A stretch of DNA of 64,000 nucleotides from Ophioceras dolichostomum (taxonomy: Eukaryota > Ascomycota > Sordariomycetes > Magnaporthales > Ophioceraceae). This document shows, in pieces, positions 47,888 to 59,733 of the stretch (position 1 is the stretch's first letter; each line of letters opens with the position of its first letter). Below the pieces are notes generated by a model. That model saw nothing but the letters and a program-made list of their open reading frames with translations. It was not told the DNA's origin and did not search any database. The stretch spans positions 1 through 64,000 of the forward strand of contig PYST01000117.1 in NCBI GenBank assembly GCA_003049485.1, read 5' to 3'. The translations under genes were made by a program, and so were the position numbers.

Positions 47888-49621
47888 TTATTTGCGCGCA
47901 AGATTCGAGTGCAAAGTGTGCTGCTTCAGCAAACAGACGCAACCAAAGGCCAGGACCGCTAGGGTCAAGCCAGTCGCCCAGACGCCCCGGAACGCCTCCA
48001 TGAAGGACTTAAGGACCCCCGGGCCCCAGCCATCGGGCAGGTGCTTCAGCTCGTCCAGAGTGTCTCGGATCCGGGAAATCTCGTCGGCGGCGCCGGGCAG
48101 CGAGCCGAACCGGTCCCACAACCGTTCCCGGAGGACGTTTTGATAGACGGCCGACGCCACGGTCACCCCGAGCGTCGAGCCGATCGAGCGGAAGGCGTAG
48201 GTCGCCGACGTGATGACCGCCTGGTGCGAGTGGTCGACCGACGCGATGCAGGCTAGCAACGTGACCGTCAACATGGCCCCGTATCCCGCCCCGATGACAA
48301 AGAGGGCGCCCATGGGAGTCCAACTCCATGATTTCTCGTCGAGCGTGAAAATGATGCACAGGCCCACCACGTAGACCAACACGGAGGCAACCCCTAGCCT
48401 GACGTAACGCCCCGTGCGCTTCATGATGATTCCGCTGCCCACGGAGGATATGGCCAACCCGACAGATGCTCCCACCAGTCTGAGACCAGCGTCTGCCGCG
48501 GTGTTGCCCAGCACCTGCATGTAGAGCGGGACGTAGATGTAGATCATATACAGCGACATGGTGCAGAGCAGATTCACAATGCAAGCCGCGGCGACAGTCC
48601 GCTCCAGCAGCAGTCGCACGGGGATGACGGGCTGCGGGGTCCGGCTCTCCCAGAAAATAAAACCGGCGAGCGCGACGACGGACAGCGGGATCGTCGTCAG
48701 CACCAACGGGTGCGACCAGGGCACGAGGTTCCCGCCGGCGTTGAGGCCGAGCAGCAGCAGTATCAGGAACGACAGCGTGAGGAAGACGCCGGCGAAGTCG
48801 ATGCGCGAGACGAGCGACTTGTTGGAGATCTTGGGCGGCACTCGGACCAGGGTGCCGACCATGACAGCCGAGACCAGCGCGACGGGTACCTGCGCTAGGA
48901 AGGCGAGCCGCCAGCCCATGGTCGTCCTGTCGTTGATCAGCCCTCCGACGACGCCGCCGAGCAGGGAGCCGGACCCGTACGCGATGTTGCCCAACCCCTG
49001 CACGATCCCCCTCTTGCGAAGCGGCACGAGGTCCGAGGCGAGGAACGTCGCGATAGACATGAGCCCGCCTCCGCCGATGCCCGCGACGACGCGGCCGAGG
49101 ATCATGACGCTGCCCGTCTGCGCGAGGCCGCAGATGAGGTTGCCCGCGGCGAAGAAGACGTTGCTGAACACCAGACCGGGGCCCCGGCCGAAGATGTCGG
49201 TCAGCCGGCCGGAGATGGGCTGGCACGCCGCGTTGGCGATGAGGTAGGCCGTCGCCAGCCACGAGAGCAGGCTGAGCGAGTTGAACTCGCTCGAGATCGG
49301 CCCGGAGAGCGTGGCGAAGATGGTGCTGTCGATGGAGCCGAGGAAGACGCCGACGTAGGCGGGGCCCAGCATGAACACGAGCCTGACGAACGAGTACTCT
49401 TCCGCCAGGACCGTCTGCTCTTCTTCTTCTTCCTCAACTTCGCCCTCGTCGCATGAGCTCGCCTCGCATGAGCTCTCCGGCTGATCCGGCTCACAACCAA
49501 CGGCCGGCGACGAGACGGGCCCGGCTAGGAGCGGGGTTGTCTCATCGGTGGCGCTGGCTTTTGTCACCCGGGGCCTTGCGGCTTCCTCATCGCCGGCACC
49601 AGCCCGGCCGCGTAACGTCAT
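47888..49621 (-). CDS. MFS drug/basic-amino-acid antiporter, DHA2 type (14 TM)
   Basis: Single-exon membrane transporter of 577 residues, probably moving drugs or basic amino acids in exchange for protons. A long acidic cytosolic N-terminus (EVEEEEEEQ) carries DETTPLLAG near residue 26, a dileucine-type sorting signal often seen in vacuolar transporters. The first helix carries the DHA motif GSIDSTIF, loop 2-3 has GRLTDIFGRGPGL (motif A), helix 4 has GRVVAGIGGGGL (motif B), and helix 5 has GNIAYGSGSLLGGVVGGLI (motif C). The hydrophobic pattern fits 14 helices. It resembles fungal Vba/Fnx1-type vacuolar transporters and azole-resistance pumps; vacuolar location is inferred from the dileucine motif only. 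Confidence 0.93.
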   Translation of the reverse strand: MTLRGRAGAGDEEAARPRVTKASATDETTPLLAGPVSSPAVGCEPDQPESSCEASSCDEGEVEEEEEEQTVLAEEYSFVRLVFMLGPAYVGVFLGSIDSTIFATLSGPISSEFNSLSLLSWLATAYLIANAACQPISGRLTDIFGRGPGLVFSNVFFAAGNLICGLAQTGSVMILGRVVAGIGGGGLMSIATFLASDLVPLRKRGIVQGLGNIAYGSGSLLGGVVGGLINDRTTMGWRLAFLAQVPVALVSAVMVGTLVRVPPKISNKSLVSRIDFAGVFLTLSFLILLLLGLNAGGNLVPWSHPLVLTTIPLSVVALAGFIFWESRTPQPVIPVRLLLERTVAAACIVNLLCTMSLYMIYIYVPLYMQVLGNTAADAGLRLVGASVGLAISSVGSGIIMKRTGRYVRLGVASVLVYVVGLCIIFTLDEKSWSWTPMGALFVIGAGYGAMLTVTLLACIASVDHSHQAVITSATYAFRSIGSTLGVTVASAVYQNVLRERLWDRFGSLPGAADEISRIRDTLDELKHLPDGWGPGVLKSFMEAFRGVWATGLTLAVLAFGCVCLLKQHTLHSNLARK

Positions 49622-51038
49622 CTTCGACGGTAAATCTGTGTAGATTTATTTGGCTCCGGGATTCTGAGGGCTTTTTTCGGCCTTGTTTTCCCGTTGGCTC
49701 GGGAATGGGGTGGTAAAAGAACACAGCAATTCCTCCAACAAATTACGGCAATCTTTTCCAGAAATAGAGGCAGAAACAAAATATGCACAATGAGGAAACC
49801 CTATGAGTTTAAATAATGAAAGAGAAGAAAGAGAAATTCAGATGGCCGAACACCGTTCTCATACTTTTGGTCAAAGGATGACAGCCCGGACTGGAGGAAT
49901 GCAGACACATTTGACGGGAGTTTGTATGATTAATTTTGTTTACGTTGGCCTCCTCTGGGTTGCTGCTGCTTATCACCCAATACCCCTCTCTGTCTGGACC
50001 TCGAAGCCCTGACCCGAGTCAGTGCCGAGCGCCGAAACCGTTAGCGACATCGGCGGGCAGAGATAGCACGCCCAATTACGCCCGGTTGCACCCAGTTTCA
50101 GGGGGGCTGGGGTCTGCTCCTCCACTAAAAAAAAATTTGACGTCAGTTCGGTAAGCCCACAGAATTCAGCCTTGAATCCACTTCAGCTGGACACCTTCAA
50201 CAAGCTTAATCCTGAAGAACCAACCCTTGGAACTTTTGTTATTGATGATTTCTTCAGAAAGGGAGGCAAATTCTCATCATTTTTAATATTCTTGCGTGCG
50301 CATGCACGACGCGGCGCTTGCATGCATTGCCAATCTCGGTAAGGCAGCAGCAGGGCGAGGGCGAGGCGAGGGAGGGAGGGAGAGCGGTGAGTTCCGCGAG
50401 AGCGAAGCTGCCGGCGAGCGGGACCAGGAAATGCATGCATGACCATGAATTTTTCCCACCAGCCCTCCGCGAACAAAAATCACAAAACTGCACAAGAGAG
50501 TAGTCACTTTTTTACCTTACCCACATACCGCCAGCCTTCCCGGCAACATGTCGTTCAGTACGAAAGACCCCTGCTAGTGGCTTACAGGCCGATGCAACAG
50601 GGGTGTTTGTGGTATGCGTTGCGTTTGCCCCTGTTCAAAAAATTTTCGTTGGCTGGCGAGAGCCGCGTATCCGGCTTGGTTGTTTGCTTGATATTAGGAT
50701 CGGAGCGAGTAATTCTCGGACAGAAGGTTTTTGCAGCACGTGTTTCTTTTTGTGTGGCCTTTGCTTTTGGGTTTTGTGAATGCTATGGGAATGAGAAGTA
50801 GAGTATCTGGGGAGCGTGTGTAACAGCCAAGAGAGGATGAAAGAGGGATAGGAAGAAGAAGATACGGGACAAGAGAGAGAAAGTACCATCGGGGCGGAAC
50901 CCCATGGAGCCTTGTGCATAGGCTCTGCTCACGTGGACGAAGAGCCGCCCGCACGTGTCACCCTGGTCAGGGGGTAGAATGAACAACGACAAAGCAGCAA
51001 CATAACATGAACGATGACGACGGATGAAAAGAGAAGCT
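49622..51038. other. Intergenic, no gene recognised
   Basis: Promoter side of the MFS gene and 3' flank of the DUF6594 gene. It is relatively A/T-rich from 49700 to 49950. No supported gene. Confidence 0.55.
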
Positions 51039-52427
51039 TCAGCGCGCAGCGTCGATCTGGAGCATGTTGCCTAGGAAGGTTACGAGAACGGCCATGTACG
51101 CCGAGATGCCAACCAGGACGGCGTGGAAGCTCACGCCGGGCACGAAGTAGAGGATGGCCATGAGGACGAACAAGAAGGCGAAGACGAGCCCGAACGACGC
51201 CGGCCGGTTCAGGTTCCCAAGATACAAGATGGCGATGGGCACGAGCAGGGCCGTCCCGATCACGAAAACGACGACGATCTTGATGACGCGCCCCACCATT
51301 TCGGCGTCGACCTCGCCATTATGGTCTTCGAAGGGCTTCTATTTGTATAAGGGCGGTGATTCGTGTATGGTTTCGGTGTTTAGTTGTTGTTAGCCTTTGT
51401 CGCTCTTTTCGTGATACTCCTTTTGCTCTCTATATTTTTCCTCTTCTTTACAAAAAGAATACCGTAGGGAGACTTCACCTTGATCCACTTGTGCTCCAGC
51501 AAAGCAGTGATGTCGACGAGGCCCAGGGAGCCGATATCATCTGGGACAGCCATGAGCTTGCACTCCTCCTCGGTCATTCCCATCCTCCGCATGGCGGCAT
51601 AGTGGCGACGGTGGGCCTTCATGGGCGTCTGCGGGAGTGCTTCCAGGGTTTGGTGGGCGGCGAAGGTCTTGCCTGTAATTACATGTTGCAGTGTTTGGAT
51701 AGGGAGTGCTGCCCGTCAGCCTTCGTTCCGGTAAAGTGATCATCGCTAGGATGGAGAACAATGGATCGAAAGAGAGAGAGAGAGAGCGCCTACTTACCGT
51801 ACTCGATGAGTTGCGGAGCTAGTCTCTGAAGCAGCTCCTCAATCTGGGTGCGCGTGCGGTCTCTCTCCTGAATGGCGTTGGACTCGTTGGCGAGCGACTC
51901 GGCTGTGTCTAGGGCGTGAAGCTCTTCGTACAGTCCCTGAAGGTTCCTCTGCATGACGAGGAGCATGCGGTTGTATAGACGGGCGAATCGTCGATACATC
52001 CTCCCGTCGGGGTAGCAGGTTTGGCGCGCAGCAAGCCGGGCCATCCCACGGGGCAGTTTTTCCCACTCGTCCGCTGGCGGGAGTCAGTGAGGTCTGCGAG
52101 GTAGGGAGCTAGGGACGGAGAAGGAGGGGGCAGGTGCCCTTACGATCGGTGTGCCACTCGAAGTTATATTGCAGCTCTTCTGCACCGGTGGGTTGTGCGG
52201 CTGGTTGCCATTTCGTGAGCCCAAACACGATTGATCGAGTGCCTGATTCGCAAACAAGTTGCAAGATAAGGATTCTACTTACCTTCAATGTCTGCCAGCG
52301 TTGCGTCTGTGGCGGGCGACAGAAGAGCCGGGCTGGCACAAGGCTGCGATTTGAGAGGCGACTCGGCCCGGCGAGACGGTCCCGGTGCCGGCTCTGGGTC
52401 TTTCTGGCTCTGGACGGGAGTTGACAT
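51039..52427 (-). CDS. DUF6594-family membrane protein
   Basis: Fungal protein of unknown function, 316 residues, from five exons: 52427-52283, 52179-52144 (36 nt), 52073-51798, 51672-51479 and 51338-51039. All junctions are in phase: TLADIE/ELQYNFEWHTD/PDEWEKLPRGMARL, then QLIEYG/KTFAAHQ and HKWIK/KPFEDHNGEVD. The first half carries the coiled-coil block RRFARLYNRMLLVMQRNLQG then LYEELHALD, typical of DUF6594. The C-terminus has three hydrophobic segments: IKIVVVFVIGTALLVPIAIL, FGLVFAFLFVLMAILYFV and FHAVLVGISAYMAVLVTFLG. The Ser/Pro-rich N-terminal 45 residues look disordered. It is probably an integral membrane protein. Confidence 0.85.
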
Positions 52428-55400
52428 GATGGATCGATAGGATGTAGCGAAGCCTGTGTGCTTGTTTCTTGTTGACGATGTCCAAACTACGGGGCGAAAG
52501 GAGGTAGTGAGGAGCAGTCCGTGAGGAGCAATGCTGTCGAAGCGGTATACATCGATGACGACCGGCGAGGATTATATGCGTGATGGAACATCTTCACCAA
52601 GTCTGCCTCAACTCTGCCTTAACCCGCCAGGTGCCGGCGGAGAAACTCTGGAAAAGGGGGTTACATAGAAGAATAAGGGGGCCGAATCCAAAGCCTGACT
52701 CCCCAAAGTACAAAGTGACCGACCTGCGGCTCAACGGGTTGGTCGAAAAGGCGCGGGGCCGAAGACAAAAAAATGGGTGTACGGCTTCGCGACCTGACAG
52801 GCTCGACGCGGCCTGCAAGCACCGCCGCCCTCTAATGAGCTGGCGGGCTTGTCGTTGGCGTTGGCGTTACCTCTTCTTGCCGAGAAAGATAGCTCCATGC
52901 TTGAATACGGCGGTGAGATGGGCGAGATCAAAGGCGACGGAACCAAAGGCAGAAAGAAGGCTCTGATCTCTGTGTCTGGCTTGGTGATCGATAAGGCGGC
53001 CGCGTGGTGTGGATGGCGAGGGGTAAGCGGCAACACTTCCGGCAGTAGGACTGGCAAGTTCGACAGACTAAGAATACCTCCTTTCTATGCGGCCGACTAG
53101 CAGGCCGCAAGACTGACCGCCACTTAGGGTCGTGATGGACATTGCTTGCCTCGATCTTGGGCGTAAACGCCCCTCGAAGTGAATAAACAGATCGTGTCGT
53201 GGCCGGGCTCTTGCCCAACCCAAGCATTTTTGTCTCGCTATACCTACTAGCTTGATAAACGACTGACCGGCGAGGCTCTACTCGTTGCGACTAGCGCCAA
53301 TATCGAAGGATTTTTCTGAAGGCAATCAAGTGTGGCTCTCTGGTCTTTAGCCTCTTTTTCTTCTCTTGTGCCTTCTTTTGTTAAGGTTCTTATGCTACTG
53401 GAGTTCCTCAGGGGAGTCCTGCGCCCCGTTGGACTGCGATTCATATTCATCTGGACAACATCGTCTATAGCCATACACCGAACCAAAAGCTATGGTACAA
53501 TGGCCGAATTTGACGACGGTGATCAGGAGGTAGGTCAGAATTGACGCGTCACAAGGAAACCAAAAGTGACAACCACTGGACAGTGTTAGTTTGCAGCACG
53601 GGACAGGAAGTGTGGACAAACCATGTAGGCATCCGGCCTTGACGAGCGCACTGCAACGCCACTCGATTTCTTTGTAACTCACAAAGAGCGACAGAGAAGA
53701 GGGTCATCTCCCCTGTCAAAGGCCAAAGGTCGGCCCAATCACGGGTAGTAAGAAATTCTGTTCCCGGTCAGGGGTCCATGTGAGCCTATCCGGAAGGCAA
53801 CGATGGCAGGTCACATCTCATGGAATGCTTGCCGTCAACTCTGACAAGAAGACCCTTGGGTTTTGTCTAGGTAGTGATCCTACCCTTTGAAATCCTCTGC
53901 ATCACGTTAGCTTTTGGAGAACATTGGTGAGGGGCAGGATGGTCGACGGGGCCATTGGGGGGGGCTAGCTATTCCTACCTCCGAGTTGGTTGTATGGACG
54001 GCGGTGGGCTAGACACGGCAAGCCTTTCGGGTGCTTGTCGGCTGGAATCGGACAAGCTGCACATGGCTGATATTGGTGGCCCCAATACTTTCGCGTTTTC
54101 TGGGTATCCCCTAGAGAGGGATGTGGAGAGAGCTAGGAAGGCTTGAACGGGCGGCAGGGGTCGTGCCTTCGATCAGAGTGTGGATGGATATTATTGGCAG
54201 GTGCCAAGCTGAGTCCACCCTCCGAACGACAACTACTACCTATGCTATCGAGAATATTTCCTCTAGACATCTTTCTCCTTCATCTTTTCCCAGAACACAT
54301 TCATCCATCACGACGTCGCCGCACCATTTTTATGACACAACTGTACCGATTTGCCCTGTTGCGATGCTCTCCTTTATTGCCCTTCTTCACTCCTGTGCGA
54401 CAGTCGACGGCGTTGTGTGCTCGCTTCAGCCGTGCCGTATGCACAACCTCCAACGTCCTTGGTCTTCCCTTGCGCACAACACTTGTCTACCCTGGGCATG
54501 GTATCGAATCTCGGGCTTCCACTGCAGGGAGGTCTGCACAGAACGAGCAATACGGTCCAGCCGGTCTTACCTCCTCCGCCTGCTTCAGCCGTGAATCTCC
54601 TCCCGGCGAGAGTCACACTGCCCACCCCAGCCCACCCTCGTGAAGTCGGGCTTCGAGACGTTGAACCCCAGTCTCCTGCGTCGACCAAAAAAAGGGGGAA
54701 AACGATTCTGTCTACCACTTCTTCGTCTAGGAGCGCGGCCGCGAACGCTAGTCATCTCGACAAACACTCTCGTCCTAGAGGCGAGTCGGTTCGCGCGTGC
54801 GTTAGTCGATTTACAGGAGCTACCAACGGATGGGCAACCTGCGACCAAAGCCAACGTCTTCAATGCCGCTGATACAGAACGCTAGATTTCAGGCATCTGC
54901 GAATATACGGCGCGGTGTTGAAAATCCCGCATATACACATTTCGCCTACAAACGGCCATCGAGCTCATGGTCGAGCGATGGGGGAGGGGTTCGAGGGGCA
55001 GCGCACCTGCAGCTTCCCTTCCAAAACCGTCCAGACCCTCGCGCTCTGGCGCTTGGCCGACATTCGGATTCGTCGGGCCCTGGAAACGAGCATCATCATG
55101 CGAGTGTCGACCCACTAGCACTCCCTCCTCTGGGCGACCTACTCCGGGCCATCGTTCTCGATGCCTGCCATCCGTCGCCGCGCAGAACGAGTCTTGGGTT
55201 CCAAGCCACATCATGCACGGATGTGGGCAAAAGAGCAAAATATACCACGTGGAGGACCAGCGTCCTGGACAAGTGTCCTCTGTCTGGCGATTGTCCGCAC
55301 GGGTTTCGCCCTGTTATCCGGGACGGTACAATGCCTTCCGCAGTGTCCCTCACAGCAGGGCCTCCTTTCAAAAGGCGAGAGCGATTGCGGCTTTGTCCCA

Positions 55401-56254
55401 CGGTTCGCTTGTCGTGTCTTTGCTGGACCATCGCTGCTCCTCAGCCTTGCCCCTTGAGTTTGGTTCTCGTCAAGTCTTGCGCGCGTCGACAAGAGCAAAA
55501 CCCAGATTGGAGGCGAGGGGGCATCAATCCGTTTTTTGTGCTGATAAGGCCATACTAGAGCATGTCGCTGGAGTTAAAATGGGACCCACTGTGTTCGTCG
55601 GTTTCGTGGAAACATTTAAATCAGAACTGATCGGATCAATTCTTGTTACAGCGAAAGCGAGAAGGGACCAGACCCCTCCTCCGATCCTCGAATGCACCTG
55701 TCGGTCTCCCTTTCGGGCGGCCTTAGGTGGGTGGGGATTGGCTCTGAGCCGACGGCTTCACCTCACCATACCAAAAGAGGAGTTGGAGAGACAGACGGAA
55801 ACATTGATGGGTCTTGAGACTTTCCTGGGCTCCAGGTCGACCGACGTCTCTCACCCAATCGCAAGGACGCCGTGGGAGAAACTTGTGCGCTGCCGGATAC
55901 AGTGCTCCGCTTTCGCTGGCGTGCATTTGACAACAAAAGACAGCAGGGATCGCACAGGCGTCCAGCAAAATGGCTGGCATTGTTTGCGTGGCCCACATTC
56001 GCCCCTTACCACATCGAGGGGCAGACAGAGCCTTCTCCCCTCCCCTACTACTGATCGCACACCTCAGACTGGAGGACAACGCACATTGATCCCTGGATCA
56101 CACCTTCACACCGTTGAGAGAAGCCACCTCTTCCCCCCCCCGAATCTCGCAAATACCCCGTGTTTGGATCGGGGGTTTACCGGCTTTCGGACCACGACGC
56201 GAATCATTCTTATAGATCATCAACGCCCATCGCGTTGCACTCGACTTTGCCGTC
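52428..56254. other. Intergenic, no gene recognised
   Basis: About 3.8 kb upstream of the DUF6594 gene. Several frames of 100-250 codons on both strands overlap in all phases between 54100 and 56200, but none shows a domain or a convincing splice pattern. A diverged or species-specific gene cannot be excluded. Confidence 0.45.
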
Positions 56255-56749
56255 ATGTCCTCTCAAATGCCTCAAGATTTTACGATGAACTGTTTTTGGG
56301 GCCACCCAAGCGAGCAGCAAGATCCGGAGAGCAGCCAGTCGGAGAGGCCGGAGGAAAAGCCGGAGAAGGAGCAGAAGCGGCTGGAGATAGAGCGGAAAGA
56401 GCGAGAGAAAGAGCGAAAGCGGCTGGAGATAGAGCGGAAAGAGCGAGAGAAAGAGCGAGAGAAAGAGCGAAAGCGGCTGGAGATAGAGCGGAAAGAGCGA
56501 GAGAAAGAGCGAGAGATAGAGCGAAAGCGGCTGGAGATAGAGCGGAAAGAGCGAGAGAAAGAGCGAAAGCGGCTGGAGAAAGAGCGGAAACAGCGAGAGA
56601 AAGAGCGAAAGCGGCTGGAGAGAGAGCGGGAACAGCTGGAGAAAGAGCGGAGGCGGCGCGAGGAACTGGAGATGAAGCGGGAGAATCAACAGGGCCAACA
56701 GAAAAGGTACGACGTTCATCCATGCCGAACTTATACGATAAACTCCTAG
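56255..56749 (+). CDS. Possible ER/K-rich helical protein encoded by a minisatellite
   Basis: Tentative. The frame begins MSSQMPQDFTMNCFWGHPSE and continues for 164 codons. From about residue 42 it consists of repeats of a 14-residue unit RLEIERKEREKERK, an alternation of Glu with Arg/Lys that is known to form stable single alpha helices. Because the 42-bp repeat opens several frames on both strands, an open frame alone is weak evidence. In favour are a sensible non-repeat N-terminus and amphipathic charge pairing kept across imperfect copies. A possible GT donor lies after QGQQKR. No family is recognised. A minisatellite with no product is the main alternative. Confidence 0.3.
   Translation: MSSQMPQDFTMNCFWGHPSEQQDPESSQSERPEEKPEKEQKRLEIERKEREKERKRLEIERKEREKEREKERKRLEIERKEREKEREIERKRLEIERKEREKERKRLEKERKQREKERKRLEREREQLEKERRRREELEMKRENQQGQQKRYDVHPCRTYTINS
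56370..56650. repeat. 42-bp minisatellite, imperfect tandem copies
   Basis: The unit CGGCTGGAGATAGAGCGGAA plus a 22-nt AGAGCGAGAGAA-type remainder is repeated about six times. There are internal 12-bp expansions, and base changes accumulate toward the right end. Array length probably varies between strains. Confidence 0.92.
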
Positions 56750-58395
56750 GCACAAAAGCTGACTACTGTGTCCGCGCCTCTCCCCAGACCACGACCCGCG
56801 ATCTCAGGCTCCCGTTGACACTCGAAGGATCGAATCTGGTACCTGCGATGGGCCGGCCAAGCACGCAAGTCTTGATTTGAGATGGATGAAAGGAGGTGGT
56901 GGCGTGGCGGCGATCTATCACAAGGCTGGCGCAAGCATTTGGTGGGACACAGACGCGCTTCCCCAGTACATCCACACGACGATTCGTTTCGGTTTCAACA
57001 ACCTCATCATAAACGGTACCCATACTTATGGAGGGCAGGCTTTCAATTCGATATCCTTTGTCACACTGCTTCTTTTTTTTCTTCTTCTCCCGTCTGCGGT
57101 ATTGCTCTGGACAACACGACAGCCCACACGGCCCCTGTCGGTTCACTGGAGCAGGGTTGATGCCCCAAATTCCCGAGGCGTTGGTGCTGCCCAGGGTGTG
57201 TTGTCTGTCTTGTCGGGCCTTTGTGATGCCGAGAGGACAGTCCAGCGCCACGCATATCCTCGCTTTCAGCCAGATGCACCGCCGTTGAGCGGTCGCTGGA
57301 AGGAGAAGGCTGGACCAATAGCCTCCCAACGTCGCCCCATTCGGCCACCCTACTATTGTGCCGGGCGGGCAGGTTAGCGAGCGGAGACCCACGTTCGGCG
57401 AGGCGTCCGGTTGCCAGGTTGACAATCACCACGCGCACCCCCCTGGCAAACCCAACTCCATCCAACGCACGGCTCCCTCTCCGACGGATTGCTAAAGGGT
57501 CCTGGTCGCTGACGACCAACAACATACGAACAATCATTGAGGGTGAGCGAGGCAACAGAACACACATATGCGACAGAATAATGACTTGGGCAAATCTTTG
57601 TGACGGCTAAAAAATGGGCCATTGTGAATTTGCATGAAACGGAGTAATGAAGGCCGGCCAGCGGTCATATGACCCGACAAAGGCACTCGTTGGCTCAGAG
57701 GCATCCGATTGGCTGTCTCGTCTGAATTGGCACTGTGGTTCCGTCGAGTGAATCTCCCTGTGTGCACTGTGTGCAATCCATCGCTGCGCCGTGCATTGTT
57801 CGCTCCACCCACCACCAGCAACACACGCCGCCAGTTCTTTCGACAAGTCATCTGTCGCTCGCCAACTTGGAACCTCAACCCGACTCAGCTCCGTGTTCAC
57901 CACAACACACCAAACCCACCAAACCCACGTCGCCAACCGGGCGCCGCGAAACCCTACGATATTCGACCGCCCGACGTCGGTTTCGCCCTCGCATTCATTC
58001 CTTGTATCCGTACTCTGCTATTTTGAGCACGCTGGCGACCCAGCCCAACAGTGCATGACGATCGTGAGCGTTTCGAGCGATCGCCGTGGGCATTCTGTGG
58101 CGCGACTCGCCACCGGACCGGCACCAGCGACAGCAGCAGCGTTGCTCTTCTGAGCCTCACGCCCGGCGCCGTCGCCCATCGAATCCATCGACTCTCCTTC
58201 GCCGGCCGACTTGCGCGACGACGTACGATCCCGAAGAGCTGTTGAAATTTTCTTCGCGCGGCGACCCGCCTCCCGCGAACGGAGGGGGTCCTCCCGACGG
58301 CGGACGGTTGTCTCGACTTCGTCGAACCACCCTCGGGTCCTCTCCTCCATCAGCCTCTCCGCCCTCTCCGCCAATTCGACGGTGTCCCGATCACC
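56750..58395. other. Intergenic, upstream of MED19
   Basis: No supported gene. The last 500 nt are C-rich promoter and leader of the MED19 gene. Frames near 56880-57380 are open in several phases without domains. Confidence 0.5.
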
Positions 58396-59733
58396 ATGTC
58401 CGTCCACCCTCAGACCCCGCAGAGTCCTTCGCGATCATCACCTTGCACGAGCGATCCATTATCTAGCAGCCTTAGCAGCTCAATGACCTCAATCGCCGCG
58501 ACTCTGCCCACCCCAGCGCATAGCGTCACTGGCAGTTGCATACCTTCGGAAATGTCTCAAGATATGGCCATGGGCGAAGACTCACCTCAGAAGCGCAAGC
58601 GACCGCTTGACGACATCGATGGCCCTGAGCAGAAGAAGGCCCACCTCGAGGACGATGGACCTAGTATGGATATGCTGCATGAGGACGTGGGCGAGAAGTA
58701 CCTGCTTTGCAGAACTGGTAAGGCTTCCCACCTTGTTCCCCAACACTCGTTTGGTGCTACTCCGCCGGCTTCGCGAGCCTCGGACGCGACCTCGCATGGC
58801 AGTCATTCACAATTCCTCCTTGCAGCCAACGGGCGGTTGCATGACGTGGATGTGTCCAAATGCGTCTAGCGGGACAAGACTTGTTTCTACTTGAAAGCTA
58901 ACACCCCTTCCCCTTCACAGCCCACCCCCCATCATTCCCCCGATTATCAGAGGACTTGTTCGAAGCCTACGACTTGACAGGGATTGCCGCCGAGGTCGCT
59001 CGTGTGCTGCCTAACGGCGAGAGGAATGCGATGCGGAAGACTTACAAGGGCCACATCAAGAAGATGGGAATTGCCGGTCACTTCGAATCGGTCAGAAAGG
59101 AGCAGTCAGACAATGATAGTCTGTTGATGATGTATCATCATCCTTTGGAAGACTGGATCAACACCGAAGTCCACGGCAAGGATATCACAAGCGGGCTGGC
59201 AGATGACGTGCTGCAGCACCTCTCTCGCGCGACGACAATGGCCAAGGGGCCAATCTCGAAAGACGACTGGGATGCGTCGGTGCTTGGCGACTTGTCGTCC
59301 GACAAGGCGGCAGGCGCGGGGAAGCAAGCTTCATCATCGGCGAGGCTCACCGCTCCAAACACCCCAGTGCATCCACTCGGCAAATCCAAGGTCGGCCAAC
59401 AGCTGGCTGGTGGTGAAGCAGCCCGCCCACGTAGGGCTGGCAAGAAGCGGAGCTACGGGGATAGCAGTTTCGAGGGGTACGGCGAGGGCTTCCCAGACGA
59501 CGATCTGGGGAACGATGTTGGGTACTCTACTGGCGACGGCGACGACAGAATCGCCGGCCAGAAGCGGCGGAAAAAGGTACGTTACAGTTGCCCAACAATG
59601 CGCACACTCACCGTTGATGAAGAAGGCCCATTTGTTGAACGTGTCGCTGCAGAACCCCGGTGCTGTCCAGTCGCCCTTCCCCGGCGGACCTGTTCGGCAG
59701 CAAAGCTACGGCCCCGGGATGGTTGGTGCATAA
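58396..59733 (+). CDS. med19: Mediator complex subunit 19 (Rox3)
   Basis: Component of the Mediator head module, which links transcription factors with RNA polymerase II in the nucleus. Three exons are read: 58396-58717, 58921-59576 and 59626-59733, giving about 361 residues. The first junction reads EKYLLCRT/AHPPSFPRLSEDLFE, the diagnostic start of the Rox3 domain. This is followed by LTGIAAEVARVLPNGERNAM, RKTYKGHIKKMGIAGHF and a second conserved block ending SVLGDLSSDK. A basic QKRRKK stretch lies near the C-terminus. The second intron is only 46-49 nt with a tandem AAGAAG acceptor, so a one-residue alternative is possible. The first intron has a GCTAACAC branch point. The N-terminus is Ser/Pro-rich and includes a KRKRPLDD motif. 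Confidence 0.93.

Noticed and set aside
54640..54885. 81-codon frame whose end reads like a protein C-terminus
   Set aside because: It lacks an ATG start, a convincing upstream exon and any recognised family, so it is not called.
56210..56755. Hydrophobic Leu/Ser-rich minus-strand frames over the minisatellite
   Set aside because: They are reverse-strand shadows of the 42-bp repeat; they look like membrane segments only because of the repeat composition.
54967..56880. 637-codon plus-strand open frame ending in AERARERAKAAG repeats
   Set aside because: The repeat part is the minisatellite read in another frame, and the rest has no domain or family-like pattern. The frame is open mainly because the sequence is GC-rich and the array has no stops.
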